Positions 21,193 through 29,872 of a stretch of 35,224 bases of DNA are shown here, piece after piece. The DNA is from Phycisphaerales bacterium (GTDB lineage Bacteria > Planctomycetota > Phycisphaerae > SM23-33 > FEN-1343). The notes beneath the pieces were generated by a model that did no database searches, was not told the origin of the DNA, and saw only the letters and a list, made by a program, of their open reading frames with translations. The number at the start of each line of letters is the position of its first letter. Position 1 is the stretch's first letter. The stretch spans positions 1 to 35,224 of the forward strand of contig PMYD01000004.1 of assembly GCA_003171335.1 (NCBI GenBank), in the 5' to 3' direction. Both the position numbers and the translations under genes were made by a program.

Positions 21193-24100
21193 ATGATTGC
21201 GAAGATCATTGAATATGCCATCCGAGCGCGATTCATCGTCATCCTGCTGACGGCGGCGGTGGCGGTGCTGGGGGTGTACTGCATCGCCAGGACGCCGGTG
21301 GATGCGATTCCCGACCTGTCGGAAAACCAGGTGATCGTCTTCACCGATTGGATGGGCCGCTCGCCCAAGGAAATTGACGACCAGATCACGTACCCGCTGT
21401 CGGTGAATCTCCAGGGCCTGGCCGGCGTGAAAAGCGTGCGGTCATCGAGCGAGTTCAACTTCTCGATGATCACGATCATCTTCGACGACAAGACCGACTT
21501 CTACTTCGCCCGCACGCGCGTGCAGGAGCGGCTGAACGCCGCCGCCACGTATCTTCCCGCCGGCATCGTGCCGTATTTGGCGCCCGACGCCACGGCCCTG
21601 GGGCAGATCTTCTGGTACACGGTCGAGGGCGACGGCTACAGCCTCGATGAGCTGCGTAGCATCCAGGACTTCTTCGTTCGCTACCAGCTTTACGTGCCGG
21701 GCGTGGCCCAGGTGGCCAGCGCCGGCGGTCTTGTGCGCGAATACCAGATCGACGTCGATCCTGACAAGCTGCGGGCGTACGACATCCCGCTGGGCGCGGT
21801 GTACGATGCCGTGGCCCGCGCCAATACGGCCGTCGGCGGCAAGGTGATTCTCGGGGCCAAGGCCGAGTACCTCATTCGCGGCGTGGGCTGGCTGCAGGGC
21901 GCCCGCGATCTGGAAAACGTGGTCATCGCCCAGCGCAATGATGTGCCCATTACGGTAGCCCAGCTCGCCACGGTGCAACTGGGGCCGGAATTCCGCCGCA
22001 GTCTGCTGGAAAAGAACGGCCGCGAGGTGACCGGCGGCGTGGTGATGATGCGCTTCGGGCAAAACCCGCTAACCGTCACCAAGGCCATCAAGCAGCGGAT
22101 CGAGCAGCTCCAGCCGGGATTGCCCAAGGGCGTTCGGATTGTTCCCTTCTACGACCGCACGCGGCTGATCCAGGGCGCCATCCACACGCTCAGCAGGACG
22201 TTGACCGAGGAGATGATCATCGCCTCGATCGCCATCCTGCTCATCCTGACCCATTTTCGCAGCGCGTTCGTCGTATGCATCACGCTGCCGCTGGCGGTGG
22301 CGGTTTCGTTCATCCTGATGTACTTCCTGGGCATCCCCAGCAACATCATGTCGCTGTCGGGCATCGCCATTTCCATCGGCATCCTGGTGGACGCCGCCGT
22401 GGTGATGGTGGAAAACGCCACGCACGAGCTGAAGCTGCATTACGGCGATCAGCCGGTTCGCGGCGACACCACCGAGATCGTCATCCGCGCCTGCCGGCTG
22501 GTAGGCAAGCCCATCTTCTTCGCCGTGATGATCATGCTCATCTCGTTCATCCCGGTCTTCGCGCTGGGGGGCCAGGAAGGCAAGATGTTCCACCCCCTGG
22601 CGTTCACGAAGACCTTCGCCATGGTGGGCGTGGCGGTGCTGGCGATCACGTTTGTGCCGGCGATCATTCCGATCCTCATCAAGGGCCGGCTGCGGCGCGA
22701 AGAAGAGAACTGGATCGTCCGCAGCTTCATCAACATCTACAAACCGGTTCTTCAGTGGTTGATGAAGGTGCCGGCCGCCGGCATCTGGTTCCTGTGCTTC
22801 CTCTTCCTGGTCGGCACGGGTTTGGCCGGGCTCCTGGGGAAGGGCGCACCCTGGTACGTGCTGGCCCTTCTGGGCGCGCTGCTGTTTGCCGGCTCGGCCT
22901 TCTTCCGGCGGGGGCGAAACCAGGCGATCGCCCTGATTCTCCTGGCCGCGACGGCCCTGTGGGCGTGGCACCTGCCCAAGCTGGGCCGTGAGTTCATGCC
23001 GCCGCTGGATGAAGGCAGCATCATGGACATGCCGGTGACCTCGCCGCGCGTGTCCGTCGCCCAGGCCGGCGATGACATCAAGGTGCGCGATCGCGTGATG
23101 GCCTCGTTCCCCGAGGTCGAACAGGTGGTGGGCAAGGCCGGGCGGGCCGATACGCCAACGGATCCCGCCGGCATGGATATGATCGAAACGATCGTGACCT
23201 TGCGCCCGAACGATCTGTGGCCCAAGCGCAAGATGCTTTACGACGATGCCCTGGCGGAGGCCCGGCAACTTGCCCGTCTCCTCCAGCAGAAGGGCTACCT
23301 CCGCGACAACGTTTCCGACGATCAACACGACTCGCTCATCAACGCCGCCACCATGGATGGCATGGCCGGTTTTGACCGCGCCATGCGCGACCTGACCACG
23401 CAGCGACAGCTCGAATATCAGCCGGTCCTGGCCAGGGAGTTGGTGACCCAGACCGTCCAGGATCTGCTGAACCTGTTCCGTCAAAAGGGGCGGCTCAAGC
23501 GCGAGCCGACGGCTGGCGAGATGAATTCCCTTGTCGAGTCGCTGGTCAAGGACCACGGCCTGCTGCTCGTGGAGCTGCCGCGAAAAGAGGAGATGACGGC
23601 GCTGCTGACGGCCGCCGGCGATCGACTGGCCGAACTGAAGGTGGTGGATTCCGGTCCCGATCTGCTGCTGCCGGCCCCGTCGACGTGGACCGACGTGAAG
23701 AATGCCATTTCAGCAACCGCCGGTGGCGAGAAAAGCTCCGTTTTTACGGACTTCTTCGACCGCTTCACGAGCCGGCTGCATGAGAGCGGGCTGGGCCGGC
23801 TGAAGGTCTTGAACTGGGAGCTCCAGGATTACGCCCCCGGCGCGATGGACGCCCTGCTCCTGTCATCCTTGCGCGACCAGGCGGCCAAGAGCGGTTTGGC
23901 AGCCGCCACACTGGCGAGCGATGCCGACCTGGCCCACCTGCGCGAGCAGCGGCAGGCGGAATTCGGCAAGGCCTTCTTCCTCTGGCACAAGACCAAGGGC
24001 GACCTGGTCAAGGAGATGGACAGCGAACTCCAGATGCCCGGCTGGGCGAATATCTGGACGCAGCCGATCATCAACCGCGTGGACATGCTGGCCACCGGCG

Positions 24101-25395
24101 TGCGCACCATGATCGGCGTGAAAGTCTTCGGCACCCACCAGGACGACCTGGCCGAGACGGTGACCGAGAGCGGCCAGACGCGAACCATCATCAAGGAGCG
24201 GGGAATCCAGACCGTCTCCAATGAAATCGCCGAGCTACTGCGCGGAGTCCGCGGCGCCGTGGATGTCTTCCCCGACCAGATCGTCGGCCGCAGCTATCTC
24301 CAGGTGCAGATCGACCGCGCTAAGGCGGCGCGCTACGGCGTGAACGTCTCGGACATCAACGATGCCGTCGAGATCGCCATGGGCGGCAAGTCAGCCACCA
24401 CCACGGTCGAGCAGCGGCAGCGATTCAGCGTGCGCGTTCGCTACGCCCGCGACTTCTGGCAGACGCCCGAGGCGCTGGCCAAGACGCTGGTCACCGCGCA
24501 TCGCGGCACGGCCGCACCGCAGGAAGGCGCGGCCGCGGGCGGCATGAGCGGCGGCAGCCCGGCCGGCGGCGGCGGCGAGGGCGCTGAGACCTACCCGATC
24601 CCCATTACCGACGTGGCCGAGATCAAGACCGTCGAAGGCCCCAGCGTCATCAAGAGCGAAAACGGCATGCTGCGCTCGTACGTGCAGCTCAACGTGCGCG
24701 ACCGCGACATCGTCGGCTTCGTGGAGGAGGCCCAGCGCGTCATCGCCGAGAAGATCAAGCTGCCGCCCGGGTTCTACATCGAATGGTCGGGCCAGTTCGA
24801 GCACCAGGTCCGCGCCCGCCAGACGCTCTCGGTGATCTTCCCGCTGGTCGTCATGTTGATCTTCGTGATCCTGTTCCTCACCTTCAACAACTGGCGCGAT
24901 GCGCTCCTGATTATCCTGACCGTGCCCGGAGCCCTCGTGGGCGGCGTAATCTTCCAGAGCCTCTTTGGCTTCAACTTCAGCGTGGCCGTGTGGGTGGGCT
25001 ATATCGCCTGTTTCGGCATGGCCACGCAGACAGGTATTGTGATGCTGGTGTACCTGCACGATGCCATCCGCACCCGCGGCGGCCTGAGCGGCATCACCAG
25101 CGAGAAGGACCTCACCGACGCTATCATCGCCGGCGCCGTGCACCGCCTGCGGCCCAAGCTCATGACTGAGGGCGTGGCCATCATCGGCCTGATGCCCATG
25201 CTCTGGGCGCACGGCGTAGGGGCCGAGGTGATCAAGCCCATGGCGGCGCCGGTCCTGGGCGGGCTGCTGGTCGCCGATGAGGTGATCGACCTGCTTATCC
25301 CCGTGATCTTCAACTGGTACCAGACCCGCCGCTGGCGCAAACTTCATGCGCCCGGTCAGGCGGCCGCACAACTGGCAGTGGAAGCGGCGGTTTAG
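21193..25395 (+). CDS. cusA: CusA/CzcA-like heavy-metal RND efflux pump, enlarged
   Basis: A 1400-residue inner-membrane proton-driven exporter of the HME-RND family. It shows the N-terminal membrane helix, DAIPDLSENQVIVFTDWMGRSPKEI and the helix with the proton-relay Asp (ISIGILVDAAVVMVENATHEL, about residues 395-415). Also present are GREFMPPLDEGSIMDMP, the RVDMLATGVRTMIGVKVFG stretch and the C-terminal helices (VIFPLVVMLIFVILFLTF, QTGIVMLVYL). E. coli CusA is about 1047 residues. The excess lies mostly in an insert at about 685-930, at the point where CusA reads LKP..QW and then T.(D/E).(I/L). Further small additions are near residue 535-590 and a Gly-rich piece near 1117-1135. The start has only a weak ribosome site (GTGAG). 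No CusC-like channel gene is in the window. Confidence 0.93.
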   Translation: MIAKIIEYAIRARFIVILLTAAVAVLGVYCIARTPVDAIPDLSENQVIVFTDWMGRSPKEIDDQITYPLSVNLQGLAGVKSVRSSSEFNFSMITIIFDDKTDFYFARTRVQERLNAAATYLPAGIVPYLAPDATALGQIFWYTVEGDGYSLDELRSIQDFFVRYQLYVPGVAQVASAGGLVREYQIDVDPDKLRAYDIPLGAVYDAVARANTAVGGKVILGAKAEYLIRGVGWLQGARDLENVVIAQRNDVPITVAQLATVQLGPEFRRSLLEKNGREVTGGVVMMRFGQNPLTVTKAIKQRIEQLQPGLPKGVRIVPFYDRTRLIQGAIHTLSRTLTEEMIIASIAILLILTHFRSAFVVCITLPLAVAVSFILMYFLGIPSNIMSLSGIAISIGILVDAAVVMVENATHELKLHYGDQPVRGDTTEIVIRACRLVGKPIFFAVMIMLISFIPVFALGGQEGKMFHPLAFTKTFAMVGVAVLAITFVPAIIPILIKGRLRREEENWIVRSFINIYKPVLQWLMKVPAAGIWFLCFLFLVGTGLAGLLGKGAPWYVLALLGALLFAGSAFFRRGRNQAIALILLAATALWAWHLPKLGREFMPPLDEGSIMDMPVTSPRVSVAQAGDDIKVRDRVMASFPEVEQVVGKAGRADTPTDPAGMDMIETIVTLRPNDLWPKRKMLYDDALAEARQLARLLQQKGYLRDNVSDDQHDSLINAATMDGMAGFDRAMRDLTTQRQLEYQPVLARELVTQTVQDLLNLFRQKGRLKREPTAGEMNSLVESLVKDHGLLLVELPRKEEMTALLTAAGDRLAELKVVDSGPDLLLPAPSTWTDVKNAISATAGGEKSSVFTDFFDRFTSRLHESGLGRLKVLNWELQDYAPGAMDALLLSSLRDQAAKSGLAAATLASDADLAHLREQRQAEFGKAFFLWHKTKGDLVKEMDSELQMPGWANIWTQPIINRVDMLATGVRTMIGVKVFGTHQDDLAETVTESGQTRTIIKERGIQTVSNEIAELLRGVRGAVDVFPDQIVGRSYLQVQIDRAKAARYGVNVSDINDAVEIAMGGKSATTTVEQRQRFSVRVRYARDFWQTPEALAKTLVTAHRGTAAPQEGAAAGGMSGGSPAGGGGEGAETYPIPITDVAEIKTVEGPSVIKSENGMLRSYVQLNVRDRDIVGFVEEAQRVIAEKIKLPPGFYIEWSGQFEHQVRARQTLSVIFPLVVMLIFVILFLTFNNWRDALLIILTVPGALVGGVIFQSLFGFNFSVAVWVGYIACFGMATQTGIVMLVYLHDAIRTRGGLSGITSEKDLTDAIIAGAVHRLRPKLMTEGVAIIGLMPMLWAHGVGAEVIKPMAAPVLGGLLVADEVIDLLIPVIFNWYQTRRWRKLHAPGQAAAQLAVEAAV

Positions 25396-25474
25396 GGCCC
25401 CCTCTCGTTGCGAGTAAGCGACTCGCTCATCGCCGGCGTGCATTCGAGGGCCGCCGTTCATTCAAGCTGTGCCC

Positions 25475-26212
25475 TCACGTGCTTCGTTCGCTCAAGTGCA
25501 GATGTACATTCTGGGCGGACAGCCGCCCGGACGCGAGGCAGCGATAGGCCGCCAGGATGATGCGGCAGCCGCCGACAGAAAGCTGCCGCGTGTTGGGCAG
25601 GCGCCTAAACAGCCGCCGGTGCGGGCGCTGGCTGCAGCGGGCGATGGCCAGGACGAAGGTGACCAGCGACCGCTGGTGCAGGTCCACCAGCGTGCGGGCG
25701 ACGTCGATGTTGGATCGCTCATCCGTTCGCGTGTACCGCCAGCCGCGATGGAATTCCAGGGCCCCAAGGGAATCGTAGGGGTGGGAGTGAAAGTCGCCGA
25801 TGACCTGGTAGCGCGGGTAGATCGTGCGGGCGGCCGGCAGCATGGCCCGCAGGCTGACCGTGTTGGGCTCGACGAAGCCGTACGAGCCATCGGCCGACAG
25901 TTGCGGCTGGGCGCGCATGACGTTAATGCTCCGCGTGGTACGCAGCCCCTCGCGCGGCGTATGGCGGCGGTATTGGCGGGCAGCGCCAAAGTTGATGCCA
26001 TAGACCTCGTAGCCCTTGCGGCGGTCTTTACGGGGCGAGAGGTAACCCTCCAACACGGACAGCACCATGGCCTCCAGGGCCAGCGGGTCCAGCCGCACCT
26101 CTACGAGGGTCTCCCGCTCCTCCCGTTCGTCCTGCCCGCCCGATCGCACATCAGTGGCGCAAAGGACCCGCCCGAACGGCCGCTCCGTCGACAAGGATTT
26201 CGAACGTGGCAT
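25475..26212 (-). CDS. JAB/MPN-domain (JAMM-type) protein
   Basis: A 245-residue protein with a likely zinc metallo-isopeptidase fold. The candidate JAMM residues are Glu69 (YEVYGINFG), His142 and His144 (GDFHSHPYDS) and Ser167-x-x-Asp170 (RSNID). The order matches the family's E...HxH...SxxD signature, although the gap between HSHP and SxxD (about 20 residues) is longer than the usual 7-10. Bacterial JAMM proteins trim ubiquitin-like or sulfur-carrier proteins, or act in conflict systems. No ubiquitin-like, E1 or E2 gene is adjacent, so its role is open. The tail is Arg-rich. The ATG at 26210-26212 follows AAGGAT; a minus-strand TACAAT lies at 26264-26269. It may be a stand-alone gene. Confidence 0.72.
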   Translation of the reverse strand: MPRSKSLSTERPFGRVLCATDVRSGGQDEREERETLVEVRLDPLALEAMVLSVLEGYLSPRKDRRKGYEVYGINFGAARQYRRHTPREGLRTTRSINVMRAQPQLSADGSYGFVEPNTVSLRAMLPAARTIYPRYQVIGDFHSHPYDSLGALEFHRGWRYTRTDERSNIDVARTLVDLHQRSLVTFVLAIARCSQRPHRRLFRRLPNTRQLSVGGCRIILAAYRCLASGRLSAQNVHLHLSERST

Positions 26213-26454
26213 AGCGGTTATCCTTTTTCAGGCGACCCAAGCCGGCGGCTGAGGTTCTGCTGCATTGTAGATGCCAGCGGGAATCCCGCGGCGGGAGGCG
26301 GCGCCCTCTGACGATGCCCAAGTGGCTGTGAGGACACGATTAAGCGTGAAAAGCGGCTGCCTGTCGACACTAGGGAGAACTTGACTGTTCCAGCCCGGGC
26401 GATTCTGTAACCACCGGGGAAACCCCACCGGCACCCCGCCGGTCGCTAAGCCAT

Positions 26455-26484
26455 TTGACAAACGGACCTGTGGTGCCGTACGAT
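26455..26484 (+). promoter_or_regulatory. Promoter for the glycogen-binding-type gene
   Basis: A perfect -35 TTGACA (26455-26460), an 18-nt spacer and TACGAT (26479-26484). It would give a leader of about 60 nt to the ATG at 26553 and argues against a start at 26499. The remainder of 26213-26552 has GC-rich hairpins (GGGG-AAA-CCCC near 26417) and no gene that I can support. Confidence 0.55.
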
Positions 26485-26552
26485 CAGATTACCTGTAGAT
26501 GGGCATCAGACGGGAGTCCGCAGGACACTTTAACACGGAAGGATTGCAGGTT

Positions 26553-26822
26553 ATGGTGAAGAATGGATCGAAAAAGGGGACGTACAATTTCAGCCTGACG
26601 GACCGCGGCTACCAGAAGGTGTTCCTGGCGGGTGATTTCTCCGACTGGAAGCCCGTGGCGATGAAGAAGCTCAAAGGCGTCTTCTCCGTCATGGCGGCTG
26701 TTCCGGCGGGCCGTCAGCAGTATAAGTTCATTGCCGACAATACCTGGCTGCTGGACCCGGACAACCCGGATCGCGCCGTCAGCATGATGGGCACCATCAA
26801 TTCGGTGGTGGCGGCCAAGTAG
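26553..26822 (+). CDS. Stand-alone glycogen-binding (CBM48/AMPK-beta-like) domain protein
   Basis: An 89-residue protein that is one domain long. It reads TYNFSLTDRGYQKVFLAGDFSDWKPVAMKK, then FSVMAAVPAGRQQYKFIADNTWLLDPDNP. The AGDFSDW...M.....G.(F/W).....(L/V)..G..QYKFI.D..W..DP..P pattern is that of the E-set/CBM48 domain in AMPK beta, isoamylases and glycogen-branching enzymes, where the Trp residues contact alpha-glucan. Here no enzyme domain is attached, so it may act as an adaptor or sensor. The ATG at 26553 is preferred because GGAAGGA lies about 10 nt upstream and the promoter would leave only about 8 nt before the ATG at 26499. Confidence 0.82.
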   Translation: MVKNGSKKGTYNFSLTDRGYQKVFLAGDFSDWKPVAMKKLKGVFSVMAAVPAGRQQYKFIADNTWLLDPDNPDRAVSMMGTINSVVAAK

Positions 26823-26861
26823 GGACGTCCGGCTGCCTCAACGATCCGAACCTGGTACAAG

Positions 26862-26908
26862 GCGCCTTCTGTTCGCCGTCTGCTGCAAAGAAGAAGGCCA
26901 GAAGGCGC
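26862..26908. terminator. Hairpin downstream of the CBM48-type gene
   Basis: GCGCCTTCTG (26862-26871) pairs with CAGAAGGCGC (26899-26908) across a 27-nt loop. There is no T run, so terminator function is uncertain. The rest of 26823-27130 shows no gene. Confidence 0.4.
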
Positions 26909-27132
26909 TGTCGGCGCTGGTTAGTGTTGCGCTGAATCGGCATCTCCAATGCGGAATCGGCGGCTGTGCGCGCAGCCGGTTCGGCTGACACCTGCCTCTA
27001 AGTGCAGATTCTGGGTTTTTAGATCATCTCGAGTCGCAGCCCCGTTCAGGTCGCGCCACTCCAGGAACCCATCGCAATAAGACAGGATGTATATTATGAG
27101 CGCCCCAGGGGCAAAAAATATAATGATTGCAC

Positions 27133-27178
27133 TTGATAACCTCGCGATATTTGGTATAATAGCCTTAAATAACGCGAG
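27133..27178 (+). promoter_or_regulatory. Promoter of the LacI-family gene with a dyad flanking the -10 box
   Basis: -35 TTGATA (27133-27138), 16-nt spacer, -10 TATAAT (27155-27160). An inverted repeat surrounds the -10: CTCGCGATATTT (27141-27152) and AAATAACGCGAG (27167-27178), which match at 11 of 12 positions when inverted. The site is suited to an operator bound by a dimer or by two half-sites. Autoregulation by the adjacent LacI-family protein is the simplest idea, but is inference. Confidence 0.65.
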
Positions 27179-27218
27179 AAATTAAAGGTCTCGTGCCAAT
27201 TGAAGGAACGTACCAGTC

Positions 27219-28253
27219 ATGTCAACAACAATGGGCCGTACCCGCGTTCGCCTGGTGGATATCGCCAACGAGGTGGGGGTTTCCCGGGCGGTGGTGGGAC
27301 GGGTTTTGCTGGGCAGTGGCGCCAACATCCGCGTCGGCCGCGAGAAGGCCCGCCAGATTCGCCAGATCGCCAAGCGGCTCAATTATAAGCCTAACCAGAT
27401 CGCTCGTCAGCTCGGGGGCAAAGGCAGCCAGCTTCTGGGCGTGCTTATCGGCGAAGGCAAGTCGCAGGGTCGCTTCCACCGGTTGCTGGCGGTGGAAGCC
27501 GAGTCTCGCCGCCGCGGTTACCGCATCCTGATCGGCCAGATCGCCAACAGCAACGGCGAGGTGGACGAGTACATCGACGAGTTCGATGCCTATAACGTGG
27601 AGGCCCTGTTGTACCTGGATACGCGGTACGACATCTGCGAGGCCCTGGCCAACTACCCCGGCGCCATAACCAGCCTGCACGTGCCGGGCAAGGATGTGGC
27701 GTATGTGGAGTTGGACCGCGCCGTCGGCGGCCGCATTGCCGTGGAGCATCTGCTGTCTCGTGGCCGCAAGCGCATCGGCATTCTCACGCAGCAGCCCATT
27801 TCCGATAAGCCGCGCGCGGAGCGCGAGAAGGAGCGCGGGTTCATGGAGGCGTTGGCGGCGGGCGGCCAGAACTACGGCCCGCAGACGGTGCACATGGTGG
27901 ATTTTGACGAGCCCCAGCGAGTCGAGCAGATGGTGCCGGCGGTGAAGGCCATGGTCCAGGAAAAAGGCTGCGATGCGATCATCGCGGTGCGCGACATCCT
28001 CGCCGTCTACGTGGTTAAGGCGTTGCGCCAGCTCAAACTCCGCGTGCCCAAGGATGTGGCGGTCGTCGGGTTCGACAACCTGGACCTGTGCATCGCCGTG
28101 GACCCGGAGCTGACCTCGCTGGACCACAGCCACGAGGCCTGCGCCAAGGCCATGCTTGATCTGGTCCTGAACATGAAAGAAGAAGGTTTTGAAGGGGGCG
28201 AGAAGGCCGGCGTGGCAATTCCACCCACACTGGTAGTGCGGCAGTCGAGCTGA
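27219..28253 (+). CDS. LacI-family transcriptional regulator
   Basis: A 344-residue repressor-type protein. The N-terminal helix-turn-helix (about 10-35, RLVDIANEVGVSRAVVGRVLLGSG) and hinge helix (NYKPNQIARQLGGKGSQLLGVLIG) are typical. The periplasmic-binding-protein-like sensor domain runs from about 68 to 340, with DVAYVELDRAVGGRIAVEHLLSRGRKRIGILT, DAIIAVRDILAVYVVKAL and VPKDVAVVGFDNLDLCIAVDPELTSLDHSHEACA. In GVSRAVVGRVL, Gly replaces the usual Ser/Thr-x-Val-S, a mild variant of the recognition helix. Effector ligands are normally sugars. The ATG at 27219 has GAAGGA about 11 nt upstream. Targets are unknown; the downstream hem genes start 71 nt later but have no copy of the dyad. Confidence 0.92.
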   Translation: MSTTMGRTRVRLVDIANEVGVSRAVVGRVLLGSGANIRVGREKARQIRQIAKRLNYKPNQIARQLGGKGSQLLGVLIGEGKSQGRFHRLLAVEAESRRRGYRILIGQIANSNGEVDEYIDEFDAYNVEALLYLDTRYDICEALANYPGAITSLHVPGKDVAYVELDRAVGGRIAVEHLLSRGRKRIGILTQQPISDKPRAEREKERGFMEALAAGGQNYGPQTVHMVDFDEPQRVEQMVPAVKAMVQEKGCDAIIAVRDILAVYVVKALRQLKLRVPKDVAVVGFDNLDLCIAVDPELTSLDHSHEACAKAMLDLVLNMKEEGFEGGEKAGVAIPPTLVVRQSS

Positions 28254-28324
28254 AAGTCGTCCACGAACCTCCTCCTTTCGCTTGGGGTCGCGACAGCGTG
28301 GCCGCGCGGCGGTAAAATCTACTC

Positions 28325-29872
28325 ATGGAGATTTCCGTCTTCGGGATCAGTCACCACACCGCGGCCGTCCAGGTCCGCGAAGCCTTTTCTCTGCCGGGCG
28401 AGCTGCCCAGGCGGCTGCTGGAGGCGCTGCACCGCGAGGCGTTCGTCGACGAGGCACTGGTTCTGGACACGTGCAACCGCACCGAGGTGTACTTCGTCTG
28501 GCGCCGCCCACATGATTTTGCCCGCTACCTGCTGGCGCACACCGAGCGGCTCAAAGGGCCGCTGCCGCCGGCGGACGAATCGCTTTACCGGCTGAACGGG
28601 GCGGCGGCCGTCGAGCACCTCTTCAGCGTGGCGGCGGGGCTGGACTCGCAGGTGCTGGGCGAGGGCCAGATCCTCTGGCAGCTTCGCAGCGCCTACCGGC
28701 TGGCGCTCCAGCAGCGCACCGCCCGCTTCCTGCTGAACCGGCTGCTCCACCAGGCTTTTCACGTCGGCAAGCGCGTCCGCAGCGAAACCGCCCTGGGCCG
28801 CGGCGCCGGCAGCATCGCCCAGGCGGCGGTGGAACTGGCCGGGCGCGTCCACACGAATTTGTCCGATACGACCGTCCTGCTCATCGGCGCCGGCGAGATG
28901 GCAGAGCAGGCCGCCTGGGCGCTGCTGAGGCAGGGGGCCGCTCAAATCGTCGTCGCCAACCGCACCGTGGCCGCGGCCCACAGGCTGGCGGAAGATTTTG
29001 TAGCCGCCGCCGGCCGGATCGGCAAGACCGGCAAGGAAGAGGCGGAGGGCGTGGCCGCCAAAGGGTATGCCGGCCAAGAGGTGGCGCAAAGCCCGACCCT
29101 GAGCGGCCGCCCCGAGGAGGCGGCCGCCGCCGCCGGCGACACGCTGGCCGCCGATGCCAGCGCCTGCCCTGCCTATGCCCGCCGTCACGGCGGGGCCGGC
29201 GGCAGCACAGGCGAAACGACGCCTCGCTCCATCCGCGCCCGCGGCATCGGCCTGGAGGCCATTGCCGACGTGATCGGCGACGTGGACATCATCATCAGTT
29301 CCACCGGCTCAGCGCAGCCCGTACTGACGGTCGAGGCGGTAGCGCACTCGCTGACTGGCCGCCGCCGGCCGCTGGTGATCATCGACATCGCCGTGCCGCG
29401 CGATGTGGACGAGAAGCTCGGCACGCTGCCCAACGTGCGGCTGCTGAATATCGATGATCTTGACGGCGTCGTCGCCGCCACGCTGGCCAGCCGCCAGCAG
29501 GAGATCGCCCCCGCCACGGCCATCGTGCAGGAGGAGATGCGGCGATTCGAGGCCTGGCGCCAGGCCCGACAGGTCGCCCCGACGGTGGAGCATCTGCGCA
29601 CTCACCTGGCCAAGCTGGCGGCGGCGGAGGTGGAGCGTTACGGCCGGCGGTTTGAGCCGGCCGCCCGCGATGAACTGTCCCGATTTGCCCAGTCGCTCAT
29701 GGCCAAGGTGCTGCACCCGCCCACGATGTTCCTGACTGACCTGACGCGGCATCCCGATGGCCTCGAGCCGCCGGCGGCGGCCGATCTGGTCCGCCGGCTG
29801 TTCAACCTCGACGGCCCCGAAGCGGCGGCCGATGCGCCCCCTGCCGGCTCTGAGCCGGAGGATCGCCGGTGA
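28325..29872 (+). CDS. hemA: Glutamyl-tRNA reductase with an unusual insert
   Basis: A 515-residue enzyme that reduces glutamyl-tRNA to glutamate-1-semialdehyde with NADPH, the first step of C5-pathway tetrapyrrole synthesis. Shown are GISHHTAAVQVREAF (7-21), the catalytic Cys50 (VLDTCNRTEVY), GLDSQVLGEGQI (105-116), the nucleotide-binding GAGEMAEQAA (188-197) and the C-terminal dimerisation helices. Between residues 229 and 305 there is an insert of about 70 residues, rich in Ala, Gly and Glu, inside the NADPH domain. Relatives go straight from ANRT..(R/A)..LA..F to ......(I/V)..(A/D)DI(I/V)ISSTG. Nucleotides 29009-29239 encode it, and part resembles an intergenic repeat. A TAAAAT lies 6 nt before the ATG. 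The gene overlaps hemC by 4 nt. Confidence 0.95.
   Translation: MEISVFGISHHTAAVQVREAFSLPGELPRRLLEALHREAFVDEALVLDTCNRTEVYFVWRRPHDFARYLLAHTERLKGPLPPADESLYRLNGAAAVEHLFSVAAGLDSQVLGEGQILWQLRSAYRLALQQRTARFLLNRLLHQAFHVGKRVRSETALGRGAGSIAQAAVELAGRVHTNLSDTTVLLIGAGEMAEQAAWALLRQGAAQIVVANRTVAAAHRLAEDFVAAAGRIGKTGKEEAEGVAAKGYAGQEVAQSPTLSGRPEEAAAAAGDTLAADASACPAYARRHGGAGGSTGETTPRSIRARGIGLEAIADVIGDVDIIISSTGSAQPVLTVEAVAHSLTGRRRPLVIIDIAVPRDVDEKLGTLPNVRLLNIDDLDGVVAATLASRQQEIAPATAIVQEEMRRFEAWRQARQVAPTVEHLRTHLAKLAAAEVERYGRRFEPAARDELSRFAQSLMAKVLHPPTMFLTDLTRHPDGLEPPAAADLVRRLFNLDGPEAAADAPPAGSEPEDRR

Noticed and set aside
22069..23556. A 495-codon minus-strand frame opposite the pump gene
   Set aside because: Low-information His/Asp/Gly-rich translation, opposite a clearly conserved RND pump.
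26499..26552. Alternative upstream start for the CBM48-type protein
   Set aside because: It would leave about 8 nt of leader from the likely promoter and has no ribosome site, while the ATG at 26553 has one and matches the domain start.
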